64,000 bases of DNA from Marinomonas sp. UCMA 3892. Its GTDB lineage: Bacteria > Pseudomonadota > Gammaproteobacteria > Pseudomonadales > Marinomonadaceae. Under the pieces are notes generated by a model. That model worked only from the letters and a program-made list of their open reading frames with translations. It had not been told where the DNA came from and ran no database searches. Positions 53,492 to 62,779 of this stretch are shown here, piece by piece. Made by a program: the position numbers and the translations under genes. The first letter of the stretch is position 1; each line of letters starts with the position of its first letter. Location: NCBI RefSeq assembly GCF_012726345.1, contig NZ_PTXN01000009.1, positions 1 to 64,000 on the forward strand. Reading direction: 5' to 3'.

Positions 53492-55561
53492 CTAACATCC
53501 TTTCATAATTCGCTGATTTTCAAACTGATTAACCTTTATCTTTGCTGCTACGACAAGAATGTCATACAGACTCATAGCAATATCGTTTAGGCTATGCTTC
53601 GCCGTAAAAACAGCTTCAACGCCGATCTTCTCTAATGTATTTTTATCTGAGGTAGGAATCACGCCACCTATGAAAATGGGGCAATCAGTACGGATTTTTT
53701 GAGTAAATTGTGTAACAAAAGGAATATGCGCACCTGATAAAATCGATAAGCCAATGCCATCGTATTGATACATCCCATCTTGCTGAATGATGTCGTCAAT
53801 GCTCGCAAAAATGGGTAAGTAATCCACTTCGATACCAAGGTCACGAAGTAAAGAGACAATCACTTTCGCGCCTCGGTCATGGCCGTCCAAGCCTACCTTA
53901 GTGACTAAAAAGCGCAGCGGTCGACCTAACTGACTCGATAAGGCTTGATAGCGCTTAACCATATCCGCCTCAAGATGGGCATTAAATGGCGCCGATTCTA
54001 TGTGTTCCGGTTTCAGGTAACGCGAGGCTTCATCAGTCAGCGCCTTGATGCATTCCCCAACAGTGGCTCTGACTCGGATCGCATCAATGGTAAAAGGCAT
54101 GAGGTTTTGCTTACTTCTCGCTGCGGCTTGCAACGCCTGCAAAGCACGTTTAACGGCACCATCATCACGCTTTAATTTTAACTGGGCGAGCTTTTTCGAT
54201 TGTTGCAACAGCGTTTTGTCCGAGGCAATTACACGCTGATGTTGAGGACTCGATGACGGACTTTGATAGCAATTTTTGCCCACGATTTTTTTGTTTAGCG
54301 CCTCTTCGTCCATGGCGGTTTGTAACGCTTGCCGATGAATAAAAGTCGTTAATTGGCCCGATGCCACCAGCGCTAACACACCGCCTTCTGTCTCTATGTT
54401 ACTTTGCATGGTTCGCACATACTCGATCATGCTTTGGGTCGCGCTTTCCATCATATAAGAACCGCCCCAAGGGTCGACTACATCGCCAATGCCTGTTTCA
54501 TGTTGCAGAATGAATTGTGTTTCTAGCGCCACTTTGCTGGCTTGATCCGAGGGCAAAGAGATCGCTTCATCATAAGAGTTGGTATGCAGGGATTGCGTAC
54601 CGCCGAAAACGCCAGCCATGGCTTCGATAGTTGTACGCACAATGTTATTGAGAGGTGAGCTTTCGGTGAGTGACACACCCGAGGTTTGGCAATGCATTTT
54701 CAGCCGTTTTGCGCTCTCGGAACGAATACCAAATTCGTCTAATAATTCACTCCATAAAAAACGCGCGGCTCTTAGCTTTGCCACCTCTTTATAAAAACTC
54801 ATGCCAAGTCCAAAGAAAAAGCTCAAGCGTTTAGCAACGAATTCCAGGTCGATACCTTGCTGCTGAAAGTGAGTTAAATACGCTCGTGCATTAGCCATAG
54901 TCAGGGCGAGCTCAAGCTCAGGGGATGCTCCCGCTTCTTGGAAGTGATAACCCGAAATCGACATGCTATTAAAGCGTGGCATGTGTGCGGAACAATAGGC
55001 CACCACGTCGGACACCACACCCATGGAAAAATCCGGTGAGTGAATATAGGTATTGCGGGCGATGTACTCTTTGAGAATATCGTTTTGAATGGTACCGCTA
55101 AGCTTATCAGGCGCTACGCCCTGCTCTTCAGCAGCGACTATAAAACACGCCATAATAGGCAACACTGCGCCATTCATCGTCATGGACACACTGACATTGC
55201 TAAGATCAATGCCATCAAACAACACCGCCATGTCTTCAACAGAGTCAATGGCGACGCCCGTTCGCCCCACATCGGCGGCGGCCAGATCATGGTCTGAATC
55301 GAAGCCTAAATGCGTGGGCAAATCAAACGCCACAGATAAGCCCATTTGCCCTTGCGACAAGGCGCGCTTAAAAAACGCATTGGTTTCCAGTGCTCCTTCA
55401 AAACCGGCGTATTGACGAATCGTCCAAGACTTTTGCTGATACATTTTTTCATATGGGCCACGCACAAAAGGCGCCTTTCCATGGGCATCACGCCAAGACT
55501 CGGCCATTTCTGACACCATCGAATACACGCCTTCGATCTTGGCTAAAGAAGGCGCTTTCAT
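53492..55561 (-). CDS. Adenosylcobalamin-dependent methylmalonyl-CoA mutase-like enzyme (single chain)
   Basis: A 689-residue acyl-CoA mutase. The N-terminal TIM barrel covers about residues 40-400. The C-terminal cobalamin domain starts near 540 and has the base-off motif [12 protein letters not shown]. Residues that set specificity in Propionibacterium methylmalonyl-CoA mutase are conserved: Tyr51 (IRQYAGF), Arg169 (IARNTYI) and His206 ([11 protein letters not shown]), equal to Tyr89, Arg207 and His244. Isobutyryl-CoA mutases have Phe and Gln at the first two. The N-terminal arm is about 40 residues shorter than in classical large subunits. No small subunit or MeaB chaperone gene is nearby. 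It overlaps the LnmK-like gene by ATGA, with AGGGGG before its start. Confidence 0.88.
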   Translation of the reverse strand: MKAPSLAKIEGVYSMVSEMAESWRDAHGKAPFVRGPYEKMYQQKSWTIRQYAGFEGALETNAFFKRALSQGQMGLSVAFDLPTHLGFDSDHDLAAADVGRTGVAIDSVEDMAVLFDGIDLSNVSVSMTMNGAVLPIMACFIVAAEEQGVAPDKLSGTIQNDILKEYIARNTYIHSPDFSMGVVSDVVAYCSAHMPRFNSMSISGYHFQEAGASPELELALTMANARAYLTHFQQQGIDLEFVAKRLSFFFGLGMSFYKEVAKLRAARFLWSELLDEFGIRSESAKRLKMHCQTSGVSLTESSPLNNIVRTTIEAMAGVFGGTQSLHTNSYDEAISLPSDQASKVALETQFILQHETGIGDVVDPWGGSYMMESATQSMIEYVRTMQSNIETEGGVLALVASGQLTTFIHRQALQTAMDEEALNKKIVGKNCYQSPSSSPQHQRVIASDKTLLQQSKKLAQLKLKRDDGAVKRALQALQAAARSKQNLMPFTIDAIRVRATVGECIKALTDEASRYLKPEHIESAPFNAHLEADMVKRYQALSSQLGRPLRFLVTKVGLDGHDRGAKVIVSLLRDLGIEVDYLPIFASIDDIIQQDGMYQYDGIGLSILSGAHIPFVTQFTQKIRTDCPIFIGGVIPTSDKNTLEKIGVEAVFTAKHSLNDIAMSLYDILVVAAKIKVNQFENQRIMKGC

Positions 55562-56508
55562 GATTCGCCCCCTACATTTGTTGAACTTTTTAAACTAGCT
55601 TGCTTCTCTTGAAATCGGACAAGTGAATGATCCAGATAGCGTTTTCGAGTGATGACATTGGCAATAAGAGCATGATCCGATTGACGATAAAGGCGCCCGC
55701 AATGGCTCAGCAATGATGAGTCTTGATCAGCAGATAGCATGGCGTAGAGGTTGGCTTCTAATCCATCGTCTAGATTAATATTGCCATAGTAGCAAATAGT
55801 ACGTTCAACGGTTTGCCACAAGGCCATACTGTTTCGCTCAGAAATGTGATTGAGCGCTTGTAAATCTGATTGAAAAAAGCGTTCAGCGCGATCCATCACG
55901 GCTTGAAATTGCGCGAAATATAAGAAATCCGCCCCATTAAAATCCGCATAAGGACAAGGCTGATAAACAAAAGGCACCGCGCTGACAGACAAGGCCGCAT
56001 CAGGCAAGGTTCGCCCTGCTTTGTGCTGCGCCATCATTTGGCTTGCTGCCTCATTGGCCGACCAATCGCCCTTTGCCATTTCACCACGTGCAACACTTTG
56101 GTTATTACCAAGCTCGGATCGATTGACAAAGCTAGATAATAACTCTACCCGAGCAACACAATCCCGATGACTATCGGGACCCTCTAGATAAAGATCATGA
56201 CGGCTATAAGAGCGAGATGCAGAGACCCGCGTCAGCTGCGTCTCAATCCATAATCGACTGTTTTCAGTCACTTGATGCAATGCCGCGTTACTAATTTTTA
56301 CCACCAGAAACGCGGCATACATATGTCGACCTTGTTGGTCGACAAAGTTTGGAGCAGGTAAATCAAGGCGTTTTGCTAACGCAAGCCAATGTTGATGACC
56401 GCATTCCTTGAGTAGCCAGTTTTCACTCAAACCGCCCAAGGCTAACTGTGGCATTCCAATAAAATAGTCTTGCGAGACAGAAACGAAATCCATTGATTTT
56501 TCTGCCAT
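55558..56508 (-). CDS. LnmK/Pnap_2097-like double-hotdog protein
   Basis: A 316-residue protein resembling the LnmK/Pnap_2097-type biosynthetic family. LnmK in leinamycin synthesis is a double-hotdog enzyme that takes methylmalonyl-CoA, decarboxylates it and loads propionyl onto a carrier protein. Recognisable parts are GMPQLALGGLSENWLLKECG, MYAAFLVVKI and a C-terminal half with YADFNGADFLYFAQFQAVMD. The assignment is by pattern memory and is moderate. The frame is open to 56553, overlapping nitH, but the ATG at 56508 is 1 bp after the nitH stop with GAGG upstream. Adjacency to a methylmalonyl-CoA mutase strongly fits a methylmalonyl-CoA substrate. Confidence 0.7.
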   Translation of the reverse strand: MAEKSMDFVSVSQDYFIGMPQLALGGLSENWLLKECGHQHWLALAKRLDLPAPNFVDQQGRHMYAAFLVVKISNAALHQVTENSRLWIETQLTRVSASRSYSRHDLYLEGPDSHRDCVARVELLSSFVNRSELGNNQSVARGEMAKGDWSANEAASQMMAQHKAGRTLPDAALSVSAVPFVYQPCPYADFNGADFLYFAQFQAVMDRAERFFQSDLQALNHISERNSMALWQTVERTICYYGNINLDDGLEANLYAMLSADQDSSLLSHCGRLYRQSDHALIANVITRKRYLDHSLVRFQEKQASLKSSTNVGGES

Positions 56509-56509
56509 A

Positions 56510-57796
56510 TTAAGACGCCTCAGACAAAGATTCTGTCGATTCTTTTTCGTCAACGACTTGGCGAATCACCTTGCTTAGATACGCCGCATCGGCAGCCACG
56601 CCAGAAAATCGTCCTGACCCCCACGTAAATAACCAAGGCAAACCAATAAAATACACGCCTTTTTCGTTCGTCACACCACGTCGATGAACCGGTGCGCCCA
56701 TGCCATTAAAAACGGGTAAATCAAGCCAAGAAAAGTCAGGCGTAAAACCAATACACCAAATGATGCTGGTAATGCCAGACGCGGCTAAATCCAAGTTTTC
56801 ACGTTCTTCTTTTGGCTCCCACACTGGCTGATAAGGCGGTTCAACGGGAGCATCAATGCCGTTTTTTTCGATATAAGCATCGATGCGCGTATTGATGTTT
56901 TTGTAGGTATCGTCAGCGGCGTCTAAATTCGCGGCTAAGTTGGGTTTGAAGATCAATTGGCCATCTTGGTAATTTTCTATCAAACCAAACAGCTCCATGC
57001 CTTCCAAGGCAAATTTACGCAGATCAATTTCTCGACCGCCGTCGCGCCCTGTCACATAGTGGTTGGTGTTATCACGAACCCCTTCACGCAATGGGTGCTC
57101 ATCCACTGAAATGTTGTAGTAGCCCATATCATCAAGCCACTCCACCACATCTTTTCCACGATATTGGCGTGCCACACGCGGAGCGTTACCCGTTGCAAGA
57201 AACACTTTTTTACCATCAATATGCAGGTCTTCGGCAATTTGCGCACCAGATTGACCCGATCCAACCACCAGCACTGCACCATCTGGCAACTGTTGAGAGT
57301 TTTTATATTGATTGGAATGAATCTGCAGAACGCTTTCTGGAATGCGCTCTGCCATGCGAGGAATGATTGGCTTCAAATAACCACCAGAGGCAATCACCAC
57401 CTGGTCGCCCGTAAACTCGCCTTTTGTGGTAACCACACGGAATTGCCCATTCTCCAGTTTGCTGATTTTTTCAACGCTCACGCCTTCTAAAATTGGCGGT
57501 TTAACTTTGGCCGCGAAACGATCCAGATAACCAATGATCTCTTCTCGCTTCATAAAGCCTTTTGGATCATCGCCATCGTAAGGATGGTTTGGCAGTTCAC
57601 ATTGCCAGTTAGGCGTCACCAAGGTGAAAGAATCCCAGCGTTGGGTTTTCCAGCTGTGCATCATGGTGTTTTTTTCAAAAATAAGATGGTCAATGTCTTG
57701 CTCTTGCAAGCAAGCACTCATGGACAAACCGGCTTGACCACCGCCGACAATTAATACGGAATAATGAGTTGGTTGGCTGTTTTGTGCAGTTGGCAT
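56510..57796 (-). CDS. nitH: Nit1C flavin-dependent oxidoreductase (MSMEG_0569 family)
   Basis: A 428-residue FAD/NADPH monooxygenase-like protein. FAD motif VLIVGGGQAGLSMSACL (about residues 14-30), NADPH motif VLVVGSGQSGAQIAEDL (about 168-184) and the late IIWCIGFTPDFSWLDLP strand are those of flavin-containing monooxygenases. It is the NitH component of the Nit1C cluster. In cyanide-assimilating Pseudomonas the cluster is needed for growth on cyanide; the individual role of this enzyme is unknown. 12 bp downstream of nitG; GAGGAAAC before the ATG. Confidence 0.85.
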   Translation of the reverse strand: MPTAQNSQPTHYSVLIVGGGQAGLSMSACLQEQDIDHLIFEKNTMMHSWKTQRWDSFTLVTPNWQCELPNHPYDGDDPKGFMKREEIIGYLDRFAAKVKPPILEGVSVEKISKLENGQFRVVTTKGEFTGDQVVIASGGYLKPIIPRMAERIPESVLQIHSNQYKNSQQLPDGAVLVVGSGQSGAQIAEDLHIDGKKVFLATGNAPRVARQYRGKDVVEWLDDMGYYNISVDEHPLREGVRDNTNHYVTGRDGGREIDLRKFALEGMELFGLIENYQDGQLIFKPNLAANLDAADDTYKNINTRIDAYIEKNGIDAPVEPPYQPVWEPKEERENLDLAASGITSIIWCIGFTPDFSWLDLPVFNGMGAPVHRRGVTNEKGVYFIGLPWLFTWGSGRFSGVAADAAYLSKVIRQVVDEKESTESLSEAS

Positions 57797-57807
57797 AATG
57801 GTTTCCT

Positions 57808-58095
57808 CTAATCGATAAATCGTGTGACTTTCACAGATGCATTAGGTGTTGTTTCATAGCTGGCGCAGCGTGTCTTGATGACACCCAGCTGATCCATGGC
57901 GCTGGAACAGGCATAGCCGAAACGCTCACGAACACGATTGCTCGCCGCGTTAAGTGCCGTTTCACTGGTCGCCAAAAATTCGTTTAAGGGATACTCTTTT
58001 CCCGCACTAAAGTGCTCTTTAATGACACTGGATGGGGAATAACAGGCTTCGGTTTTACCATCAGGCCAAACCACTTCAAATTGCACTACAGGCAT
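57808..58095 (-). CDS. nitG: Nit1C small protein (MSMEG_0570 family)
   Basis: A 95-residue protein beginning MPVVQFEVVWPDGKTEACYS, with LNEFLATSETALNAASNRV and a C-terminal strand. This is the small MSMEG_0570-type nitrogen-starvation protein found only in Nit1C clusters. Function unknown. Its start overlaps the end of nitF by 10 bp, and GAGAGGA precedes it. Confidence 0.82.
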   Translation of the reverse strand: MPVVQFEVVWPDGKTEACYSPSSVIKEHFSAGKEYPLNEFLATSETALNAASNRVRERFGYACSSAMDQLGVIKTRCASYETTPNASVKVTRFID

Positions 58096-59078
58096 AACAT
58101 CCTCTCTTCTTCGCGCGAGTCTTGCTTATCTTGTCGAAAGCCCAAAAAGGCCGCTTGTTCAAAGTCCCAAAAGGTGACGTTTTGACCTTCGTCTATCACC
58201 TCAATGGAAGGTCGTTCTGTCACATGCCCCATCGCGGCGGCATGAATGTCTCGGCTTTGAAAAAGCGCCACCACGTCATCCACCTTGTCGACGGGACAAG
58301 TCATCACAAAACCAAAACTTGGGAAAGCGCACAGCCAATCTGACCAACTCACTTGATCGGGTTTTGGGATCTGCTGCAAAAACACATCCGCACCTTTTTG
58401 TGAGCAATCCATAAACATGCCTAAGGTGCCCAACAGCCCTGCTTGGCTGATGTCTTTACAGCCTGTCAGCCAGCCTTTTTCAGCCAATAACGGCAGCAAC
58501 TCTAGGTCGCCTCGCAACCGTTCAGCGGGGGCGTTCGTCGTGGCATTCCAATTAAGATACGGCGGACGAAACGCGCCTCGCTGATCCATGGCAACCACAA
58601 TGGCGTCGCCAGTATTGGCATCGAAACTGGTTAACACTTCATTGGCATGACCCAAAATTGAAACAGCTAACTGTGTGGTCTTGCTGTTATGGCTGGTATG
58701 ACCACCGACAACAGGCACGCCATAAGTCGAAGAAGCCGCTTTCATACCGGCAAAAATTTGCGCACTGACGTCGTCCTGTGCACTCCACAAAGCATTTACC
58801 ACGGCTTTTGCTCGACCGCCCATGGCGGCAATATCACTGAGGTTGACCATGACGCCACACCAACCTGCAAACCAAGGATCCTGTGCGACAAAATCGGGCA
58901 GAAAACCTTCTATCGCAAACAAGTCATAGCCGTTGGCGTTTTTCAGCACCGCGGTATCATCGCCATTTGAAAAACCCGACTGATTACGTTTTTCAAATGA
59001 AGATATAACCGGCGCTAACGCCACTTTTGATGCCACTCCGGGGTAATGGCGAACGGTCTCAATGAGTTGTTGAAGCAT
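58086..59078 (-). CDS. nitF: Nit1C AIR synthase-related protein (sll0787 family)
   Basis: A 330-residue PurM/AIR-synthase-like ATP-binding protein. The SNGDDTAVLKNANGYDLFAI strand and VVALDQRGAF-type segments correspond to the N-terminal dimer barrel of the PurM/SelD/HypE family, which phosphorylate amide or acyl oxygens. It is the sll0787-type component of Nit1C. The frame reaches 59099, but GGGAGG lies 6 bp before the ATG at 59078. It overlaps nitE by 20 bp. Confidence 0.83.
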   Translation of the reverse strand: MLQQLIETVRHYPGVASKVALAPVISSFEKRNQSGFSNGDDTAVLKNANGYDLFAIEGFLPDFVAQDPWFAGWCGVMVNLSDIAAMGGRAKAVVNALWSAQDDVSAQIFAGMKAASSTYGVPVVGGHTSHNSKTTQLAVSILGHANEVLTSFDANTGDAIVVAMDQRGAFRPPYLNWNATTNAPAERLRGDLELLPLLAEKGWLTGCKDISQAGLLGTLGMFMDCSQKGADVFLQQIPKPDQVSWSDWLCAFPSFGFVMTCPVDKVDDVVALFQSRDIHAAAMGHVTERPSIEVIDEGQNVTFWDFEQAAFLGFRQDKQDSREEERMLCL

Positions 59079-59691
59079 AGGACACCTCCCCAACACCATG
59101 CGCGAAATCGGATTTGATCAGATTGGGTTCCAAACCCAACAAATATGGGCTGATTTCTGTGTCTTTCACCGGACGACCAGAAACCCAAAAGCCTAAAGAT
59201 GGCTGGCTCAATGGTGGATAATGCTCAAGATCGGCCTGCATTTTGGCGTGCTTCATGCCATGAATATCTTGATACCCTGTCGTTGCCCAATGCAGCCGCT
59301 TAAACAGCACTTCGTTCTGCTCTTGCACCGTGGCTAAAAAGGTATGACAACCTAAGGTATTGGCGCTGGACACGGCGAGGCGAATCAAACTCGCGCCCAA
59401 TACGCCTTGGCGACGAAAGGCCTTTTTCACCGCCAAACGAGAGCCCCACCATAAACCAGGCTCAGGTTGGTGAATTCGCACTGTGCCGACCACTTCTTCT
59501 GGCATCCCTAAGATGGACGTGGTGACAATTAATGACTGCGCGATCAGATCAATGTCGTCTCTATCATGTTCTTGGAACAAGCCTTGCTCTTCGCAGAACA
59601 CTTCACGGCGAATGCGATTGGCTTGCTCAATTTCCCATGCATTCGTCGCCCATTTCACTTGGAATACACGACCTTGTTTAGACAGTGACAT
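59059..59691 (-). CDS. nitE: Nit1C N-acetyltransferase (MSMEG_0567/sll0786 family)
   Basis: A 210-residue GNAT-type protein. Landmarks are RIRREVFCEEQGLF, VGTVRIHQPEPGLWWGSRLA and the acetyl-CoA loop VKKAFRRQGVLGASLIRLAV. It is the acetyltransferase component of Nit1C. Substrate unknown. The frame reaches 59736, but AAGGA lies 8 bp before the ATG at 59691. It overlaps nitD by 14 bp and nitF by 20 bp, so translation is coupled. Confidence 0.83.
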   Translation of the reverse strand: MSLSKQGRVFQVKWATNAWEIEQANRIRREVFCEEQGLFQEHDRDDIDLIAQSLIVTTSILGMPEEVVGTVRIHQPEPGLWWGSRLAVKKAFRRQGVLGASLIRLAVSSANTLGCHTFLATVQEQNEVLFKRLHWATTGYQDIHGMKHAKMQADLEHYPPLSQPSLGFWVSGRPVKDTEISPYLLGLEPNLIKSDFAHGVGEVSYASTTH

Positions 59692-60847
59692 CGGCAGCTT
59701 CCTTTTCAAATCGAGACAGAGACGAGCAAGCACCACAGCGTGCGCAACCAGCTTTCACTTTGTCGGAAGTCATATGGAGATTCACCAATTCTTGCGCCAA
59801 AGGACGCAATACCGCCTCCATAAAAGACGCCGTTGGCGCAGGACGATCTTCTAACGGGGTACCAGAAATCGGCACAAAAGGCACCACGAAGGGATAAACG
59901 CCCATGGCAACCAGCTTGCGACAGGTGTCGATAATGATTTCTTCTGTGTCACCAAGGCCTACCAGAATATATGTGCTCACTTGGCCTCGCCCAAACACCG
60001 CTACGGCGTCTTCAAAGGCTTGAAAATACTCATCCAAAGACACTTCCGATTTGCCCGGTGTAATAGTTTTGCGTAATTCGGACGTAATCACTTCTAAATG
60101 CATGCCTAAGGAATCAATACCCGCGTCTTTCATGCGTTGATACCAAATAGGATCTTTCGGTGGCTCGCACTGACCTTGAATGGGCACATCAACTACAGCT
60201 TTGATGCCTTTGGCACTTTCACACATGACTTTCGCCCCGCGATCAGCACCAGCGGGAGTGCCTGTGGTCATGACAATATGCTTGATGCCGTCCAATTCCA
60301 CCGCGGCTTTTGCCACTTCAGCTAATTGTTCCGGTGTTTTGTGAGCAATGGTGCGCCCTGCTCGCAACGATTGGCCAATGGAACAAAACTGACACGCTTT
60401 ACGACGGCTTTCATAACGAATGCAGGTTTGTAATACCGTGGTAGCAAGCACATCGGTACTGTGCAAGGTGGCGATGTGTGAATAGGGAATGCCATCTGCG
60501 GTGGTTAATTTGTAAAATTCAGGGTCTTTGGCAAAAGTCACATCCGCCAGTGGAATGCTGTTCGATAACAATTGAGAGACTGGCTTATTTTGTGCCGTAT
60601 CGTCTGTATTATGAATACCTTCATCTGACATCTCTTCATTCGAAAGCGTAAACGGCGATGCCCATGCGGTTTGGGTATAAATCGGCACCATTAACGTAGT
60701 GCCATCCACTGTGATCGCTTGATGATCGGATGGACCCGCGCCACCACGGCGGCTAACGTGCTCCTGATCCAACGAGGTCAGACGCAAGCCTTTGGTTTGT
60801 AACTCAGTTAGGAATTGAGATGCTTTCATTTTGAGTTGTGTCGTCAT
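59678..60847 (-). CDS. nitD: Nit1C radical SAM protein (MSMEG_0568 family)
   Basis: A 389-residue radical SAM enzyme. The cluster cysteines are in [18 protein letters not shown], spaced C-x9-C-x2-C, unusual compared with the common CX3CX2C and typical of this family as I remember it. The C terminus ends with a second cysteine group, [12 protein letters not shown], possibly an extra cluster. It is the radical SAM component of Nit1C; its reaction is unknown. The frame extends to 60946, but GGAGGAG lies 6 bp before the ATG at 60847. It overlaps nitC by 44 bp. Confidence 0.86.
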   Translation of the reverse strand: MTTQLKMKASQFLTELQTKGLRLTSLDQEHVSRRGGAGPSDHQAITVDGTTLMVPIYTQTAWASPFTLSNEEMSDEGIHNTDDTAQNKPVSQLLSNSIPLADVTFAKDPEFYKLTTADGIPYSHIATLHSTDVLATTVLQTCIRYESRRKACQFCSIGQSLRAGRTIAHKTPEQLAEVAKAAVELDGIKHIVMTTGTPAGADRGAKVMCESAKGIKAVVDVPIQGQCEPPKDPIWYQRMKDAGIDSLGMHLEVITSELRKTITPGKSEVSLDEYFQAFEDAVAVFGRGQVSTYILVGLGDTEEIIIDTCRKLVAMGVYPFVVPFVPISGTPLEDRPAPTASFMEAVLRPLAQELVNLHMTSDKVKAGCARCGACSSLSRFEKEAADVTV

Positions 60848-61844
60848 GTGACTCTCCTCCATTGAATGATTCAGGAAACACTGAGGTACGAAAAGTGTCT
60901 GGTTCAGACTCGGGTAAGCCTGCAACGTATTGGGATACTTGAGCATTCATTTGTAAGCTCAACAGTTCAGGACGTGCGTAATGTCCAACGGAATCCATCA
61001 TACGTTTGCGCTTATCGATCAAACGGAAATCCAAATCCGCGTAGATAAAACCTTCGCCTTCAGTCATAGGTGGAACAAGGTGTTTACCCTCTGGCGAAAT
61101 GATCGCGGTATTGCAGCCATCTCTTAGGGCTTTTTGCATGGCTGGATCGGGCGTGATGCTTTGAATTTGAGCCTCGGTGAGCCAGCCTGTGGAATTAATC
61201 ACAAAGCAACCCGACTCTAAAGCATGATGACGGATGGTGACGTCCATTTGCTCGCCAAAAATAGGACCCACTAACGACCCCGGAAATTGCGCGCAATGAA
61301 TTTGCTCGTGTTGTGCCATTAAGGAATAACGAGCCAATGGGTTGTAATGCTCCCAACAAGCTAAGGCACCAATTCGTCCAACCGCAGAATCAACCACTTT
61401 TAAGCCAGAGGCATCACCTTGACCCCAAATCATGCGTTCGTGATAAGTTGGGGTGATTTTGCGACGCTTCAAAATCAGCTCGCCGGTTTTATCGAACACC
61501 AATTGGGTGTTGTATAAGCTGCCGTTGTCACGCTCATTCACACCAACCACGACCACCATTTGACGCTCTTTGGCTTTGTGGCCAATAGCTTCTGTCGTGG
61601 CACTCGGCACAACAACCGCTTCTTGGTACAAACGAAGATGCTCAGGGCCTTGACTAACAGGTGGCAGCACAAACGAAAAATAAGGGTAATAAGGCATGAA
61701 GGTTTCAGGAAAAACGATGAGCTCTACACCGCTCTCAGCCGCTTCATCAATCATATTCAGTACTTTGCGCAGCGTACCGGCCAAACTCTCCAAATCCGGA
61801 GCAATCTGGACGGCCGCGGCGCGAACGATTGGGTAATCACTCAT
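60804..61844 (-). CDS. nitC: Nit1C nitrilase (sll0784 family)
   Basis: A 346-residue nitrilase with an intact triad: Glu47 ([11 protein letters not shown]), Lys129 ([13 protein letters not shown]) and Cys163 ([13 protein letters not shown]). The CWEHYNPL motif is that of true nitrilases, hydrolysing a nitrile to acid and ammonia. In Pseudomonas fluorescens NCIMB 11764 the orthologous NitC has been reported to be essential for growth on cyanide as nitrogen source. AGGAG lies 8 bp before the ATG; 14 bp after nitB. Confidence 0.93.
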   Translation of the reverse strand: MSDYPIVRAAAVQIAPDLESLAGTLRKVLNMIDEAAESGVELIVFPETFMPYYPYFSFVLPPVSQGPEHLRLYQEAVVVPSATTEAIGHKAKERQMVVVVGVNERDNGSLYNTQLVFDKTGELILKRRKITPTYHERMIWGQGDASGLKVVDSAVGRIGALACWEHYNPLARYSLMAQHEQIHCAQFPGSLVGPIFGEQMDVTIRHHALESGCFVINSTGWLTEAQIQSITPDPAMQKALRDGCNTAIISPEGKHLVPPMTEGEGFIYADLDFRLIDKRKRMMDSVGHYARPELLSLQMNAQVSQYVAGLPESEPDTFRTSVFPESFNGGESHDDTTQNESISIPN

Positions 61845-61858
61845 CGCCGCGGCTCCTA

Positions 61859-62341
61859 TTACATTGTCCAGGTATCAATAATCAACGCATTATCACGACG
61901 ATGTAGAAGTTTAAGATCCAATACATCCAATGGATTAATCGGTCTGATTCCTTCGATCAAAGAACGTTCGCCATGGCCATAAAGCGCTTGTAGGGCAAAA
62001 CGACACGCGTAAACTTTCCCGCCTTCTGCCATGAATTTTTTCAACTGATTGTTGAAGTTCATGTGGCCTGGAAATGCTTCATCACCCAAAGTAGGAAAAC
62101 CACGTTGTACCCCCAAATTCACCCCAGGGCCGTAAAGTAGAATACTGGTTTCGTAGCCTTTACGAAGAAGACGAGTGGCTTGCAGCATGTTCACAAAGCC
62201 AATGGAACCTTCAAAGGCAACCGTGTGAAAAGTCACTAAGGCTTTTTCTCCGGCTTCTGCTTTTACGTCTTCAAAGACTTTTTCTTCGTAATCAACTAGG
62301 AAATCACCATCTTTGTTCAGTGTGTGTGTTACTTCTGGCAT
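61859..62341 (-). CDS. nitB: Nit1C nitrogen-starvation protein (MSMEG_0572/Sll0783 family, DsrE-like)
   Basis: A 160-residue DsrE/DrsE-like protein: [40 protein letters not shown], and [17 protein letters not shown], with one Cys in the usual DsrE strand position. This is the Sll0783/MSMEG_0572 nitrogen-starvation response family, always first or near first in Nit1C. Function unknown. It is the first gene of the operon; GGAG lies 7 bp before the ATG and a sigma-54 promoter is about 50 bp upstream. Confidence 0.88.
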   Translation of the reverse strand: MPEVTHTLNKDGDFLVDYEEKVFEDVKAEAGEKALVTFHTVAFEGSIGFVNMLQATRLLRKGYETSILLYGPGVNLGVQRGFPTLGDEAFPGHMNFNNQLKKFMAEGGKVYACRFALQALYGHGERSLIEGIRPINPLDVLDLKLLHRRDNALIIDTWTM

Positions 62342-62400
62342 GTTTTATCTCCGATCATGTTGTTGTGTAAGAAACCGATGTGTTCAATTTCAACTTAAGT

Positions 62401-62419
62401 ATTGCAACAGGAGTGCCAA
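62401..62419 (-). promoter_or_regulatory. Sigma-54 (RpoN) promoter of the Nit1C operon
   Basis: Minus strand TTGGCAC-N5-TTGCAAT matches the consensus TGGCAC-N5-TTGCA exactly in its invariant GG and GC. The -12 GC is at 62404-62405, giving a predicted start near 62392 and a leader of about 51 bases before nitB. Confidence 0.85.
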
Positions 62420-62542
62420 TGATCGTATGAAAAAAAGCAATCAATATGCGATAAAGCAAAACATGATTGAAAAAATTCACGAGAAATTTTTTAAAAAATA
62501 GATAAAACAGGTTTTAACCTAGATCTAGCCTAACTTCTGCTT

Positions 62543-62589
62543 CGCACTATAAAGTTTCATTATGTTTAGACAATCACCAATTGAGTGCA
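62543..62589 (-). promoter_or_regulatory. Two NtrC-like enhancer sites upstream of the Nit1C promoter
   Basis: Compared with the NtrC consensus TGCACCA-N3-TGGTGCA, site A (62543-62559, CGCACTATAAAGTTTCA) matches 12 of 17 and site B (62573-62589, ATCACCAATTGAGTGCA) 13 of 17. Their centres are 30 bp apart, about three helical turns, and lie about 160 and 190 bp upstream of the predicted start. Spacing fits cooperative NtrC binding, as upstream of glnA. Match scores are by hand. The rest of 62342-62779 shows no gene. Confidence 0.55.
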
Positions 62590-62720
62590 AAAAAAGCCAT
62601 AAACAACAATCAATTCATAAAAAAGCGAAGCACTCGTAGAGGCACTTATAGAGGCCTTTGCAAAAAAGATGGCTTTTAAAAGAAGTCATAAAGACTTGGA
62701 AAGGAGAATTAGAAAGACCT

Positions 62721-62755
62721 GAAAAGAAAAAGAGGCAGATTAACAGAACCTGCCT
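62721..62755 (-). terminator. Terminator of the second nitrilase gene
   Basis: Minus strand: 6 bp stem AGGCAG/CTGCCT (62733-62755) with an 11-base loop, then CTTTTTCTTTTC. 24 bp beyond the nitrilase stop; it separates that gene from the Nit1C promoter. Confidence 0.6.
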
Positions 62756-62779
62756 TTAAATAAGCCATTGTTGATTAGA

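Noticed and set aside
62313-62501. 62-codon plus-strand frame opposite the Nit1C promoter
   Set aside because: It runs through the sigma-54 promoter and the nitB start; composition is simply AT-rich.
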